From: Arthrobacter sp. U41
GTDB lineage: Bacteria > Actinomycetota > Actinomycetes > Actinomycetales > Micrococcaceae
Length of the DNA stretch: 64,000 nucleotides
Direction of reading: 5' to 3'
Assembly (NCBI RefSeq): GCF_001750145.1
Contig: NZ_CP015732.1
Span: 4,216,001 to 4,280,000 of the forward strand
Shown: one piece after another, positions 45,077-56,727 of the stretch
Position numbering within the stretch: the stretch's first letter is position 1
Layout: every line of letters starts with the position of its first letter
The notes under the pieces: generated by a model
The model's database searches: none
What the model was told of the DNA's origin: nothing
What the model saw: the letters and a program-made list of their open reading frames with translations, nothing else
Translations under genes and position numbers: made by a program

Positions 45077-47098
45077 GTGAGCAGCCCAGTCCTTGACAGA
45101 GCCCACAAAGTCGGGCGGCGGGCACTCCAGCATTCGTCTGCCAGGTCCCAACCTCGTGGGGCGCGTCTGGCGGTCTTGTGGTTCGTGGTTGCGCTAGTCT
45201 CCGCGACGAGCTTTGTGGCAGTCGTTGCCATTAGGTCCATCGGTGGCCTGACTGGGTGGCGCTATCTTGTCGTCCTTGCCCTCATGATGGTAATGACCCC
45301 GGTCGCCAGGAACTTGTCCCAACGGATTTTAATCGTCGTAGTCCTCCTGGCTGGAACAGCACCGTTCATGTGGTGGTTCACTGCCGACGTGACATATCTC
45401 GACCGCGGAACAACCCTGTTCGCACTGACAGCCGCCTCCCTCACCGGCGCATTGGCTCATTCCGCGGTCTTCCGGTTACCTTTCCGGCGCTTCCTACCTC
45501 ACATACATGTGGTCGATGCCCTGCCGGTAGTTGCCGCTGCCGCATCGACCTGGGTTGTTCAGACCTTACTTTTCACAAAATCCCTAGAATCCACAGTCCT
45601 CATACTCACTCGCTCTTGGGATTTCGCCCCGCACTTCAACATGTTCAACATGATCCGAAACCACGGTTCAGTAATTGCATTGCTGCCCTCTGCGCCAGAT
45701 GGAAGCCAATGGTCCGCTGCGTCTTATCCACAGGGGTACCACGCGCTGCTGGCTACTCTAGCTGAGGTTGTGTCGGGCAGCGAAGCCAGCGACGTCGCAC
45801 GCGAATCCATCCTCTTCCTCAGGCTTGTCGGAGTAGTAACGGTCCTCGGCACTCTGCTCGTTGTCGCGTCCCTCACATCTCTGCCCGTCTTTCGCCGAAG
45901 TCTCCTGGTGACCCTGCCTTATGTGAGTATTGCGGCCACCGCTTGGATTGTCGGGCCCGGGGCCATCCCGGTATTCGGAGCGTTCCCCAATTTTGGGTTA
46001 GGCGTCGCCCTCTGCGTGGCCGTCGTCGTCATTGTGCAACTGCGCCGCTTGGTGCACCCGGTGGCGTCTACGGCCCTGCTGGTCATGGCCGTGACTGCTG
46101 TGGCGCACGGCTGGATACTACTGCTTGTTCTCTGCCTTCCCAGCGTCCTCGTATATGTTGCCCACCTCTTCTGGCATCGGCGAGAACTCGGTTGGCGTAA
46201 GTTGGCTCTTCAGTCGGCAGTTCTAGCGGTTGGCATGGCTGGAGTCCTTGGCGCAGTCTGGCAACTCCGGAAGTTGTCTGCTGGCGACGTCCTTACGACA
46301 ACGGGGGGCATAGCCCAAGCTGATACAGGCGTGGCTGTGCTTTGCATCATTGCCAACGCCTTCGTTGCCCTGGCGTTCTATTCGCGGCGGAAAGTGGGAC
46401 AAGCGGAGGACCGGCGCGGAACGCTAACGTCGCTTCATGTGCTGGCAACACCTCTATTTGCTGCGATTCTCCTTATCGCCTTGGCTGCCTTCCAGCTGAT
46501 GAGTCCAGCGGGAATTACCTACTATTTCTACAAGTCTTTCCTCGCCGTCGAGCTCGTCGCTATCGTTTGCACAGTAATCGGTGCGGCAGAACTGTGGTCT
46601 CCGCTCCTGGCGTCCCATACTGAGCGCAAGTCCTTTATTGCCGCCTCCCTTTTGACTTCACTGGGCGCGACACACTTCTTCGGTTTGCCCTTCACAGGGC
46701 TCAGCGACAGAGGGTTGTCGCCTACCGCCCACGGATCCGTAGGGGTCCTGCAACAGGCCGATGCGCTATCGGAGCCTTCGCCGCAGCTGGTCCAAAAATT
46801 GGCCAGAATGGCCGCTCTCAGCAATGAGCGTCCTTTCATCTACGTTGGCTTCGATGAAGGCTTTGACCCTCAGTTGGCGGCCCAGTGGTCGCTCACCCTT
46901 CAGGGGACCTGGACCGAGTCCATCCACACCGCAATTCCAATGGTTAGGCCGTTGTACAAGGGACCCTCCCATGTACCCGAGTCCATCGACGCTGTTCTCA
47001 CGTCTCTTCCCGACGTAGACGTAGTGGTCAATCCTGAGTTAGTTCCCGAGTTGCGGGCCTGGCGGCCACAGTACGCGTCCAGGATCATCACGTATTAG
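45077..47098 (+). CDS. Large polytopic membrane protein, DUF6541-like
   Basis: The 673-residue protein starts at GTG 45077 behind GGGGGAA. It has about 13 membrane segments and an extracytoplasmic C-terminal domain of about 120 residues. The segment HFNMFNMI, then YPQGYHALLATLAE, lines up with HLNAIRYI and YPSAWHDLVSLLAE of the membrane protein at 49490-51490, so the two are distant paralogues. The layout is that of GT-C-type glycosyltransferases acting outside the membrane on lipid-linked sugars. This is inferred from topology and context. Confidence 0.7.
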   Translation: MSSPVLDRAHKVGRRALQHSSARSQPRGARLAVLWFVVALVSATSFVAVVAIRSIGGLTGWRYLVVLALMMVMTPVARNLSQRILIVVVLLAGTAPFMWWFTADVTYLDRGTTLFALTAASLTGALAHSAVFRLPFRRFLPHIHVVDALPVVAAAASTWVVQTLLFTKSLESTVLILTRSWDFAPHFNMFNMIRNHGSVIALLPSAPDGSQWSAASYPQGYHALLATLAEVVSGSEASDVARESILFLRLVGVVTVLGTLLVVASLTSLPVFRRSLLVTLPYVSIAATAWIVGPGAIPVFGAFPNFGLGVALCVAVVVIVQLRRLVHPVASTALLVMAVTAVAHGWILLLVLCLPSVLVYVAHLFWHRRELGWRKLALQSAVLAVGMAGVLGAVWQLRKLSAGDVLTTTGGIAQADTGVAVLCIIANAFVALAFYSRRKVGQAEDRRGTLTSLHVLATPLFAAILLIALAAFQLMSPAGITYYFYKSFLAVELVAIVCTVIGAAELWSPLLASHTERKSFIAASLLTSLGATHFFGLPFTGLSDRGLSPTAHGSVGVLQQADALSEPSPQLVQKLARMAALSNERPFIYVGFDEGFDPQLAAQWSLTLQGTWTESIHTAIPMVRPLYKGPSHVPESIDAVLTSLPDVDVVVNPELVPELRAWRPQYASRIITY

Positions 47099-47178
47099 GG
47101 GGCCCGACGGGCGACTGGGACGATGCGTCGCCGAGCGCGGACGCCCAAAACCCTCAGGCAAGTAAGTCTGGCAACGAA

Positions 47179-47210
47179 AAGGCCACCTCCTGACTGCAGG
47201 AGGTGGCCTT
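47179..47210. terminator. Bidirectional terminator between convergent genes
   Basis: AAGGCCACCTCCTG (47179-47192) pairs perfectly with CAGGAGGTGGCCTT (47197-47210) around ACTG. It lies between the plus-strand gene ending at 47098 and the minus-strand capG ending at 47222. Confidence 0.85.
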
Positions 47211-47221
47211 CAGACAGTGGG

Positions 47222-48373
47222 TTAGCGGTCCCTATTGACGAAGATTCCGGCCCGTTGGTGGTGGGTGTGGGCAGTCGATCGGATGAAATTTACTACCCGA
47301 CGCGAAGTGTCGCTTATCTGGTAGTCCGCCGGAATTACCGGCGGTCCATCCGTCTCAAACTGATCCAGAACGATCCCAATGGCGTCAACAATTGCGTCGG
47401 CCTTGACCCCGGTCGTGATGATGGCAGCGGTATCGAGAGACTCGGGCCGCTCAATTGCATCCCTCAGAGTGACGGCGGGGAAGCCCAGCAGAGAGGACTC
47501 CTCGCTAATCGTTCCGCTGTCGGAGAGGACCAGTTTTGCCTCCTGCTGCAGCCTGACGTAGTCGTTAAAGCCGAAAGGAGGATGGAAACGCAATCCTCGC
47601 TTAAGCTCTTCTGGCTGTTCCTCCAGACGCTTCCGTGTCCGCGGGTGCGTGGAGACGAGGACGGGGAGTCCATAGCGCTCACTGACGGACTGGAGAGCCT
47701 TCAGAATCTCAGCAAGGCGCTCAGGACTGTCGACGTTTTCTTCCCGATGCACGCTGACCATGAAATATCCGCCGGTGATAAGCTCCTGGCGCTTGAGGAC
47801 ATCACTGGCCGCAATGGCGTCGGCATTGCCCAGCAATACCTCCTTCATGGGGGAACCTGTGAGAAGAAGCCGGGACGGGTGGAGCCCTTCCGACAGCAGG
47901 TTGCGGCGAGCATGCTCGGTGTACACCAGGTTGTAGTCGGCAACATGGTCAACGAGTTTGCGGTTGGTTTCCTCGGGAACGTTCTCGTCAAAGCAACGGT
48001 TGCCGGCCTCCATGTGGTAAACCGGGATCTTCAAGCGCTTGGCCATAAGGGCGGAAATGCAACTGTTGGTGTCTCCCAGGACAACCATTGCATCTGGCTT
48101 CTCCTGAAGGAGCACCTGCTCAGTCTTCGCCAGGATCGATCCGAGGACGGCTCCCAGAGAAGATGTGTCCGCTGCCAAGAAATGATCAGGCTTGCGGAGT
48201 CCCAAGTCTTCGAAAAAGACTTCGTTCAACTCATAGTCGTAGTTCTGGCCGGTGTGCACCAAAACGTGGTCCGTGCTTCTGTCCAGGCGTCGAATTGTGG
48301 CAGCCAGACGAATTATTTCGGGCCTTGTCCCAACAATAGTCAAAACTTTTAGCCTGCGGCCAGCGTCGGTCAT
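47222..48373 (-). CDS. capG: UDP-N-acetylglucosamine 2-epimerase type enzyme (CapG/FnlC-like)
   Basis: The 383-residue protein belongs to the WecB family: VGTRPEIIRLAATIRRL, HTGQNYD, VLGDTNSCISA, YHMEAGNRCFD, VSVHREENVD, and LSDSGTISEESS near residue 280. In the FucNAc pathway CapG/WbjD/FnlC does the last 2-epimerisation that yields UDP-N-acetyl-L-fucosamine. It directly follows capF with a 4-base overlap, which favours this role over plain UDP-GlcNAc epimerase. Confidence 0.9.
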   Translation of the reverse strand: MTDAGRRLKVLTIVGTRPEIIRLAATIRRLDRSTDHVLVHTGQNYDYELNEVFFEDLGLRKPDHFLAADTSSLGAVLGSILAKTEQVLLQEKPDAMVVLGDTNSCISALMAKRLKIPVYHMEAGNRCFDENVPEETNRKLVDHVADYNLVYTEHARRNLLSEGLHPSRLLLTGSPMKEVLLGNADAIAASDVLKRQELITGGYFMVSVHREENVDSPERLAEILKALQSVSERYGLPVLVSTHPRTRKRLEEQPEELKRGLRFHPPFGFNDYVRLQQEAKLVLSDSGTISEESSLLGFPAVTLRDAIERPESLDTAAIITTGVKADAIVDAIGIVLDQFETDGPPVIPADYQISDTSRRVVNFIRSTAHTHHQRAGIFVNRDR

Positions 48374-49461
48374 ACTTCCTCCGGGAAAGTGTCGGGAGAG
48401 GCTGGATCAAAGATTTCATTGACCCAGAACATCGTATATAGCTTATCGGATCCAATATTTGTGATCTTGTGCGACCACATCGTTGGCATGTCGATAGCGA
48501 CAGGATTCTGCCCGTCGACGTGATAACTAACAACTTCATCAGTGAAAAGTTTTCGCATGGAAATTTCAGCGGTTCCCGACAAAACGGTGAATCGTTCAAT
48601 CTTGCGACGGTGGTAGTGCTGCCCTCGGGTCACGCCGGATACTGTCGTCGAGAACGACGACTGACCCTCGCCTCCACCGCTGCGGACCACTTCGAAGAAT
48701 GCTCCACGGGCGTCTTCCTTCCGGTCCAGAGAAATCGGGAGCCGATCGCCCACTAGGAAGGAGCGGTAGGTATTGAACATGTCTCGCTCAAAAGGCCCGG
48801 AAATATCGGGAATCGTCCCGGTGGAGTATTGAGCCGCAGTCTCTTGGATCAAGGCAGCAACCTCGCTGACCAACTTCGTCGTGGCGAGTCCCAGCGCGTC
48901 CTCCGGTTCGTGAAGCCCGAGGAGGACCTCCGCGGCCGTCTGAGCGTGCAGCAGCGTCAGTGCCTTGTCATCCTGAATCTGCAGTGACTTGCCGTCGGCT
49001 GCAAGGTGGCAGAACGTGGCGACGACCGAGTTGTAAAAGGGGAGCCCATGTTCGCCGAAAAGGTTGGGGAGCTTGACGTCAACGAATCGAGCGCCGGCGT
49101 TCCTAGCCGCTTCCTCCAGGATATTTCCTGCCTGCTCCTTGCCTAGCGCGTACGGTGAGCCATTGCCAACTTGGATAGAGTTGGCGTACACAACGGTCGA
49201 TGGCTTCACGGACGATGATTCCAGCGTTCGCGCCAGTTGCTCCGCGAATAGCACGTTGCCCCGTCTGACAGTCTCGTCGTCGCCCCGGTTAACGCCGGCT
49301 ACGTGAACCAGGGTTGTAGCGTTTTCGAGGGCAGTGACAGCCAAATTCGCGTCAAATTTTTCGCCCAACGCAATCGACTCGACTTTTTCACCAAGGGAAT
49401 GAGCCAGGACCTTCGTGTGCCACCCTAAAAAGCCGTTACTTCCGGTTAATGCAATCGTCAC
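48370..49461 (-). CDS. capF: CapF/FnlB-like NAD-dependent reductase with C-terminal cupin
   Basis: The 363-residue protein has an N-terminal SDR domain (TGSNGFLGWHTKVLAH, YALGKEQAGNIL) and a C-terminal cupin domain (about residues 245-360) with RGQHYHRRKIERFTVLSG and MPTMWSHKITNIG. This two-domain form is specific to CapF/WbjC/FnlB, which reduces the CapE product in UDP-L-FucNAc synthesis. The cupin histidines that bind metal are present. It overlaps capG by 4 bases. Confidence 0.92.
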   Translation of the reverse strand: MTIALTGSNGFLGWHTKVLAHSLGEKVESIALGEKFDANLAVTALENATTLVHVAGVNRGDDETVRRGNVLFAEQLARTLESSSVKPSTVVYANSIQVGNGSPYALGKEQAGNILEEAARNAGARFVDVKLPNLFGEHGLPFYNSVVATFCHLAADGKSLQIQDDKALTLLHAQTAAEVLLGLHEPEDALGLATTKLVSEVAALIQETAAQYSTGTIPDISGPFERDMFNTYRSFLVGDRLPISLDRKEDARGAFFEVVRSGGGEGQSSFSTTVSGVTRGQHYHRRKIERFTVLSGTAEISMRKLFTDEVVSYHVDGQNPVAIDMPTMWSHKITNIGSDKLYTMFWVNEIFDPASPDTFPEEV

Positions 49462-49489
49462 TTCAGTGTTCCTTCCAACGTCGATGCCG

Positions 49490-51490
49490 TCACTGTCCGC
49501 ACGCAGTCAGTTTGTACAATTTCGCTTGTCCTTCGGAATCCACGAGGCGCGCGACGCCATCCGTGATGAGATTATCCAAGCCGCGGTAGCCGTGGTCCCA
49601 TCCCTGGATTTCTTCGTGCCCAAAATCCAAAACGTAGCTGATTTGAAGGCGCCGGACCACTGGGCAAACTGCCGGATCAGCATTCGCCGCATTTAGACCG
49701 TCGAATATTTCCGTTGCGTCGTCAGGCACCTCCCCCAGCAAATGTAGCTGGAGAAGCTTCCGCCCTGAGAACGCATAAGCCATGGCGCTCCCATTCCATG
49801 GGTTGCCAACCATGGTTGCCCCTTCTGGCACTTCGTTGGGGAGTCTCTTCATCAAGGCCAGCTCATCGGTAGACACCAAAGGGGCATCGTTGGTCAGCTG
49901 ATAACCGGAAGCCGCCGATGACTGCGCCTCGCGCACGTTTGCCTGCTGCGTGGTAAACCCGAGGATTCCGGTCAAGACTAATGCCACGATTCCGACGGCG
50001 TATCCCCGCAGCCTAGCCTCCTGGAACCCAGCCCTGACCTTAGAAATGGGAGGCAGGGCCGCCATGGTCGGGACAATCCATTTGTCCCAGCAACGAACGG
50101 CGCCAACTACGGCTAGGGGCAAGATCATCACGGGAAGGAGCGAAGCGAGACGGGGAGAATCGTTGTACCAGACACCTGTAAAAAAGGTCCTCATAGGTCC
50201 AAACGGCGCAGAGGCAACGACAACAAACAATCCGGCAATCACGCCATACATGCCGATAAGCCAAGGCTGTGTCCGCCGCAAAATGATTGACACAATGCCA
50301 GCGACGGACAGGATCATGACCACCCAGGACACCGGACGCCCAATACCCGAGCTTGTAATCACCTCGCCAATCGCGCGGCCCGTAGTCTCAATCGGCTGCC
50401 ATGTGGCCGCGCTCTCCACTGGACGGACTGATTGCCAGATAATAATCAGCGCGGACACTCCAAGGAGCAGGACGGCAACCATGCCTGAGAGTGCAAGCGA
50501 TCGTCTTCCAGTTCGCGCGACAACTCGACGAGTGGAACGAAACCAGATAAACAGCAGCGGGGGCAGCATCAAGGCTAGCAGTGCCATAGTGCTGCTCGGA
50601 TGGGCAAGCGTCAGACCAGGAAGCACGGTGAACAGCAACAGCCATGACACGGTCCTCGGTTGCAGTAACTGATGACCAAGTCCCAGCGCCTGAAGTCCCA
50701 GTCCGATTGCCACCGGCAAGAGGGCGTTACCCAGAAAGTTCGGATATAGGACGCCAAAGTCGAGAAGGAGCAAGGGGAAAGCGCCAAAGGCAGCGGACAG
50801 GACTCCTGCTGCGACGCTGACGACAACGCGGTTCCCCACAATCGTCTGAGCCAGGAAAATGCAACCCAAAGGCCAGACAATTGAGCCCACGACTAGGTTG
50901 ATGATGTTGACGGCGACGGGAATGCTGGCGCCGGTGAACTCGGCCAGCAGCGAGACGAGATCGTGCCATGCTGAGGGGTAGAAAGTGCCTCCGGTCATCG
51001 CGCTCACCATAAACGAAGATCCCGAAGCCGTGTCTTGGATGTATCGGATCGCATTCAAGTGAAAGACGTTGTCAAGCGTCTGCGAGAAGGACTCCGGGGT
51101 GCCGAAAACGGCCATGAGGCGTCTTCCGATAAGGAATGCCGCGGCGCCAATTGCGGCAGCGTGACCCGCGCCCGCGAGCCAGTTAATGGTTCGTGGCTTG
51201 CGGACCGCCATGTCCTTGAAAACGAACCAGGTCACGGCAAGCGCCACCGTCGCCACGACTACCGCCAGGGCGCTCACCGGAACTAGGGACCACTCCAACC
51301 CGACGATCGGCGCAATCAGCGCGGCGACTGCCACAATTGAAACAGTGACAGCGGGAGCAATGGCCACCAGAGCCATTCCGCGGACTCTACTTGCCCATAC
51401 AACCAAGAAGCCTGGGACAAACAGGATTGCCAGTCCCGCGAGAACATACGGGATTGTCGACGACCATGACAAAAGAATCCTCCAAAGCAT
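49490..51490 (-). CDS. DUF6541 family polytopic membrane protein
   Basis: The 666-residue protein has about 14 hydrophobic segments starting with IPYVLAGLAILFVPGFLVVW, and an extracytoplasmic tail of about 140 residues with several cysteines near the end. YPSAWHDLVSLLAE and HLNAIRYI are shared with the plus-strand paralogue at 45077-47098. Such proteins occur in actinobacterial polysaccharide clusters and resemble GT-C enzymes in layout. It lies 28 bases upstream of capF in the same direction. Confidence 0.75.
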   Translation of the reverse strand: MLWRILLSWSSTIPYVLAGLAILFVPGFLVVWASRVRGMALVAIAPAVTVSIVAVAALIAPIVGLEWSLVPVSALAVVVATVALAVTWFVFKDMAVRKPRTINWLAGAGHAAAIGAAAFLIGRRLMAVFGTPESFSQTLDNVFHLNAIRYIQDTASGSSFMVSAMTGGTFYPSAWHDLVSLLAEFTGASIPVAVNIINLVVGSIVWPLGCIFLAQTIVGNRVVVSVAAGVLSAAFGAFPLLLLDFGVLYPNFLGNALLPVAIGLGLQALGLGHQLLQPRTVSWLLLFTVLPGLTLAHPSSTMALLALMLPPLLFIWFRSTRRVVARTGRRSLALSGMVAVLLLGVSALIIIWQSVRPVESAATWQPIETTGRAIGEVITSSGIGRPVSWVVMILSVAGIVSIILRRTQPWLIGMYGVIAGLFVVVASAPFGPMRTFFTGVWYNDSPRLASLLPVMILPLAVVGAVRCWDKWIVPTMAALPPISKVRAGFQEARLRGYAVGIVALVLTGILGFTTQQANVREAQSSAASGYQLTNDAPLVSTDELALMKRLPNEVPEGATMVGNPWNGSAMAYAFSGRKLLQLHLLGEVPDDATEIFDGLNAANADPAVCPVVRRLQISYVLDFGHEEIQGWDHGYRGLDNLITDGVARLVDSEGQAKLYKLTACGQ

Positions 51491-51673
51491 TTTTATTCAA
51501 CGGCAGCTGCGGGCGCTTGGACCGAGCCTTCGACCGCCTCCAGAAATCCTACTCGACTTGCAGAGGACGGCGGCCCGACAGGGGCCGAAGCCTCGGAGGC
51601 GGGCAGTCAGATTAAGTGCGGATGTGTTGCATCATTTCCACAGCACGCGCCGGCCTGGGCTGTCCTCCCCGTC

Positions 51674-52423
51674 CTAGGACGACCTGAGCCGCGCCACGGC
51701 CTCATGGATGGGTCCGTCAAAGGAGACTTCACCGTGTTGGAGCACGATTCCACGGTCACAAATGCGCGCGACCAGATCCAAGTCGTGGCTGACGACAACG
51801 AGCGTCTTGCCTAGGCGCGCCAGTTCCTGAATCTTTTCTACACATTTACGCTGAAAAGGTTCGTCTCCGACCGCAAGAATCTCATCGATCAGGAAAACTT
51901 CCGGATCAGTGTGGACGGCGACAGAAAAAGCCAGCCTGAGGTACATTCCGGATGAATAGAATTTGACCTCGGTATCAATGAACTGGCCGATTTCAGAGAA
52001 TTCGATGATCGATTCGAATTGATCCTTTGTCTCCTGCTCGGTCATCCCCAGGATGGCGGCGTTGAGGTAGACGTTGTCGCGGCCCGTCAGGTCCGGGTGG
52101 AAACCCGCTCCGACCTCGATAAGGCCAGCCACCCGTCCCCGGGTTCGTACCGTTCCAGAGTCCGGAAGCATCACACCCGATATGTGTTTGAGCAGTGTCG
52201 ACTTCCCTGATCCGTTGAATCCAAGGAGCGCTACTGACTCACCCTGTTTGATCGAGAGAGCCACATCCTTCAAGGCATGGAACTTCTCGGTCAGTTCCCC
52301 CTTGCGTCCCTTTAATAGCCATACGGCTGTCTCCTTGAGCGAGCGCGAATGACGGAGCACAAACTGTTTGTTGATTGTGTTGATCTCAATTGCAGTGATT
52401 TCTGTATCAGGCAATGTCTGCAT
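51674..52423 (-). CDS. wzt: Polysaccharide ABC exporter ATPase (Wzt-like)
   Basis: The start is ATG 52423 (MQTLPDTEI), with AGGAA upstream; the longer frame to 52915 is only the shadow of the permease gene. The 249-residue ATPase has Walker A GFNGSGKST, LIEVGAGFHPDLTGRDN (typical of polysaccharide/teichoic acid exporters), signature YSSGMYLRLAF, Walker B FLIDEILAVGD and VSHD. It lacks the C-terminal carbohydrate-binding domain of long Wzt proteins. It begins 2 bases after the permease stop. Confidence 0.92.
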   Translation of the reverse strand: MQTLPDTEITAIEINTINKQFVLRHSRSLKETAVWLLKGRKGELTEKFHALKDVALSIKQGESVALLGFNGSGKSTLLKHISGVMLPDSGTVRTRGRVAGLIEVGAGFHPDLTGRDNVYLNAAILGMTEQETKDQFESIIEFSEIGQFIDTEVKFYSSGMYLRLAFSVAVHTDPEVFLIDEILAVGDEPFQRKCVEKIQELARLGKTLVVVSHDLDLVARICDRGIVLQHGEVSFDGPIHEAVARLRSS

Positions 52424-52425
52424 CT

Positions 52426-53273
52426 CTATAGTTCCTGGGCAAATCGGCCTTCGAGACGGCGGAAGGTCAGTTGGCCCGCCATCACTGTCAGCACTGCCAC
52501 TATCAATCCGGCCGGCAGCCAAATGGTGAGTAGGTTGGGCGGCAACTCCGCGGTTCCGTCGGTGGTGGGGAACCAGAAGGCGTAGTGGAAAGACTCCACG
52601 GCAATGGTCATCGGGTTCATCTGATAAAAGAACGTAAAGGTTGGCCCCAAGGCTGCGCGGACCTGCGTCCAACCGTAGAGGACCGGCGAGGCCCAAGTGG
52701 CCACCATGAGTAGCAGATCGACCAGGTTTTCCGCGTCCCGGAAGTAGACATTGGCGGCCCCGAAGAGGAGCCCCAACCCGATGGCAAGCAGAGCCACGAG
52801 CAGGAACGCCGGGATGGCCACCAAGATCTGCAACAGATTCGGCTGCCATCCCGTGAAGATGCAGGCGATGAGGAGGACGACGAGCTGGGGGAAGAAATGC
52901 ACTGCGGCAACCCATACCGAGGCAACCGGAAACAACTCCCGGGGGAGGTAAATTTTCTTAATCAGGCCGCCGTTAGCCACCATAGAGCGTGAGGCGTTTG
53001 ACAGCGCTTCCGTGAAGAAGTTGATAAGGATGATTCCGGAAAACAAGTAGACCGCATAGTTTTCTGTGCCCTGACTCTGCCCAAGGAAGACACCCAAGGC
53101 AAAGTAGAAGACGCCAAACTGGATGCCGGGCTTCACGTAGGACCAAAGAATACCAAGTATGGACCCGCGGTACCGGACCGTAAGCTCCTTCGCGACGAGC
53201 AGGCGGAGAAGATATCTCCGCCGATATACGTCTGCGAGCCCAGCCCCTGCCCCGGCAATTGTAAGCTCAGAAC

Positions 53274-53277
<4 letters not shown>
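52426..53277 (-). CDS. wzm: Polysaccharide ABC exporter permease (Wzm-like)
   Basis: The 283-residue ABC-2 permease has six membrane segments. RYRGSILGILWSYVKPGIQFGVFYFALG near residue 34 is the motif of the polysaccharide/teichoic acid exporter family, and KKIYLPRELFPVASV near residue 110 is also typical. With the adjacent ATPase it should export a lipid-linked polymer. It overlaps the GlfT2-like gene by 4 bases. Confidence 0.92.
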
Positions 53278-56668
<3,391 letters not shown>

Positions 56669-56727
56669 TCACCGGAGACACGCCTAGCGTTGGATGCAAC
56701 GACTATGCCAGAAAGGATCCCTCCTCG

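Noticed and set aside
52424..52915. N-terminal extension of the Wzt-like ATPase frame
   Set aside because: The extra 164 codons overlap the permease gene in another frame and have unrelated composition; ATG 52423 has a ribosome-binding site.
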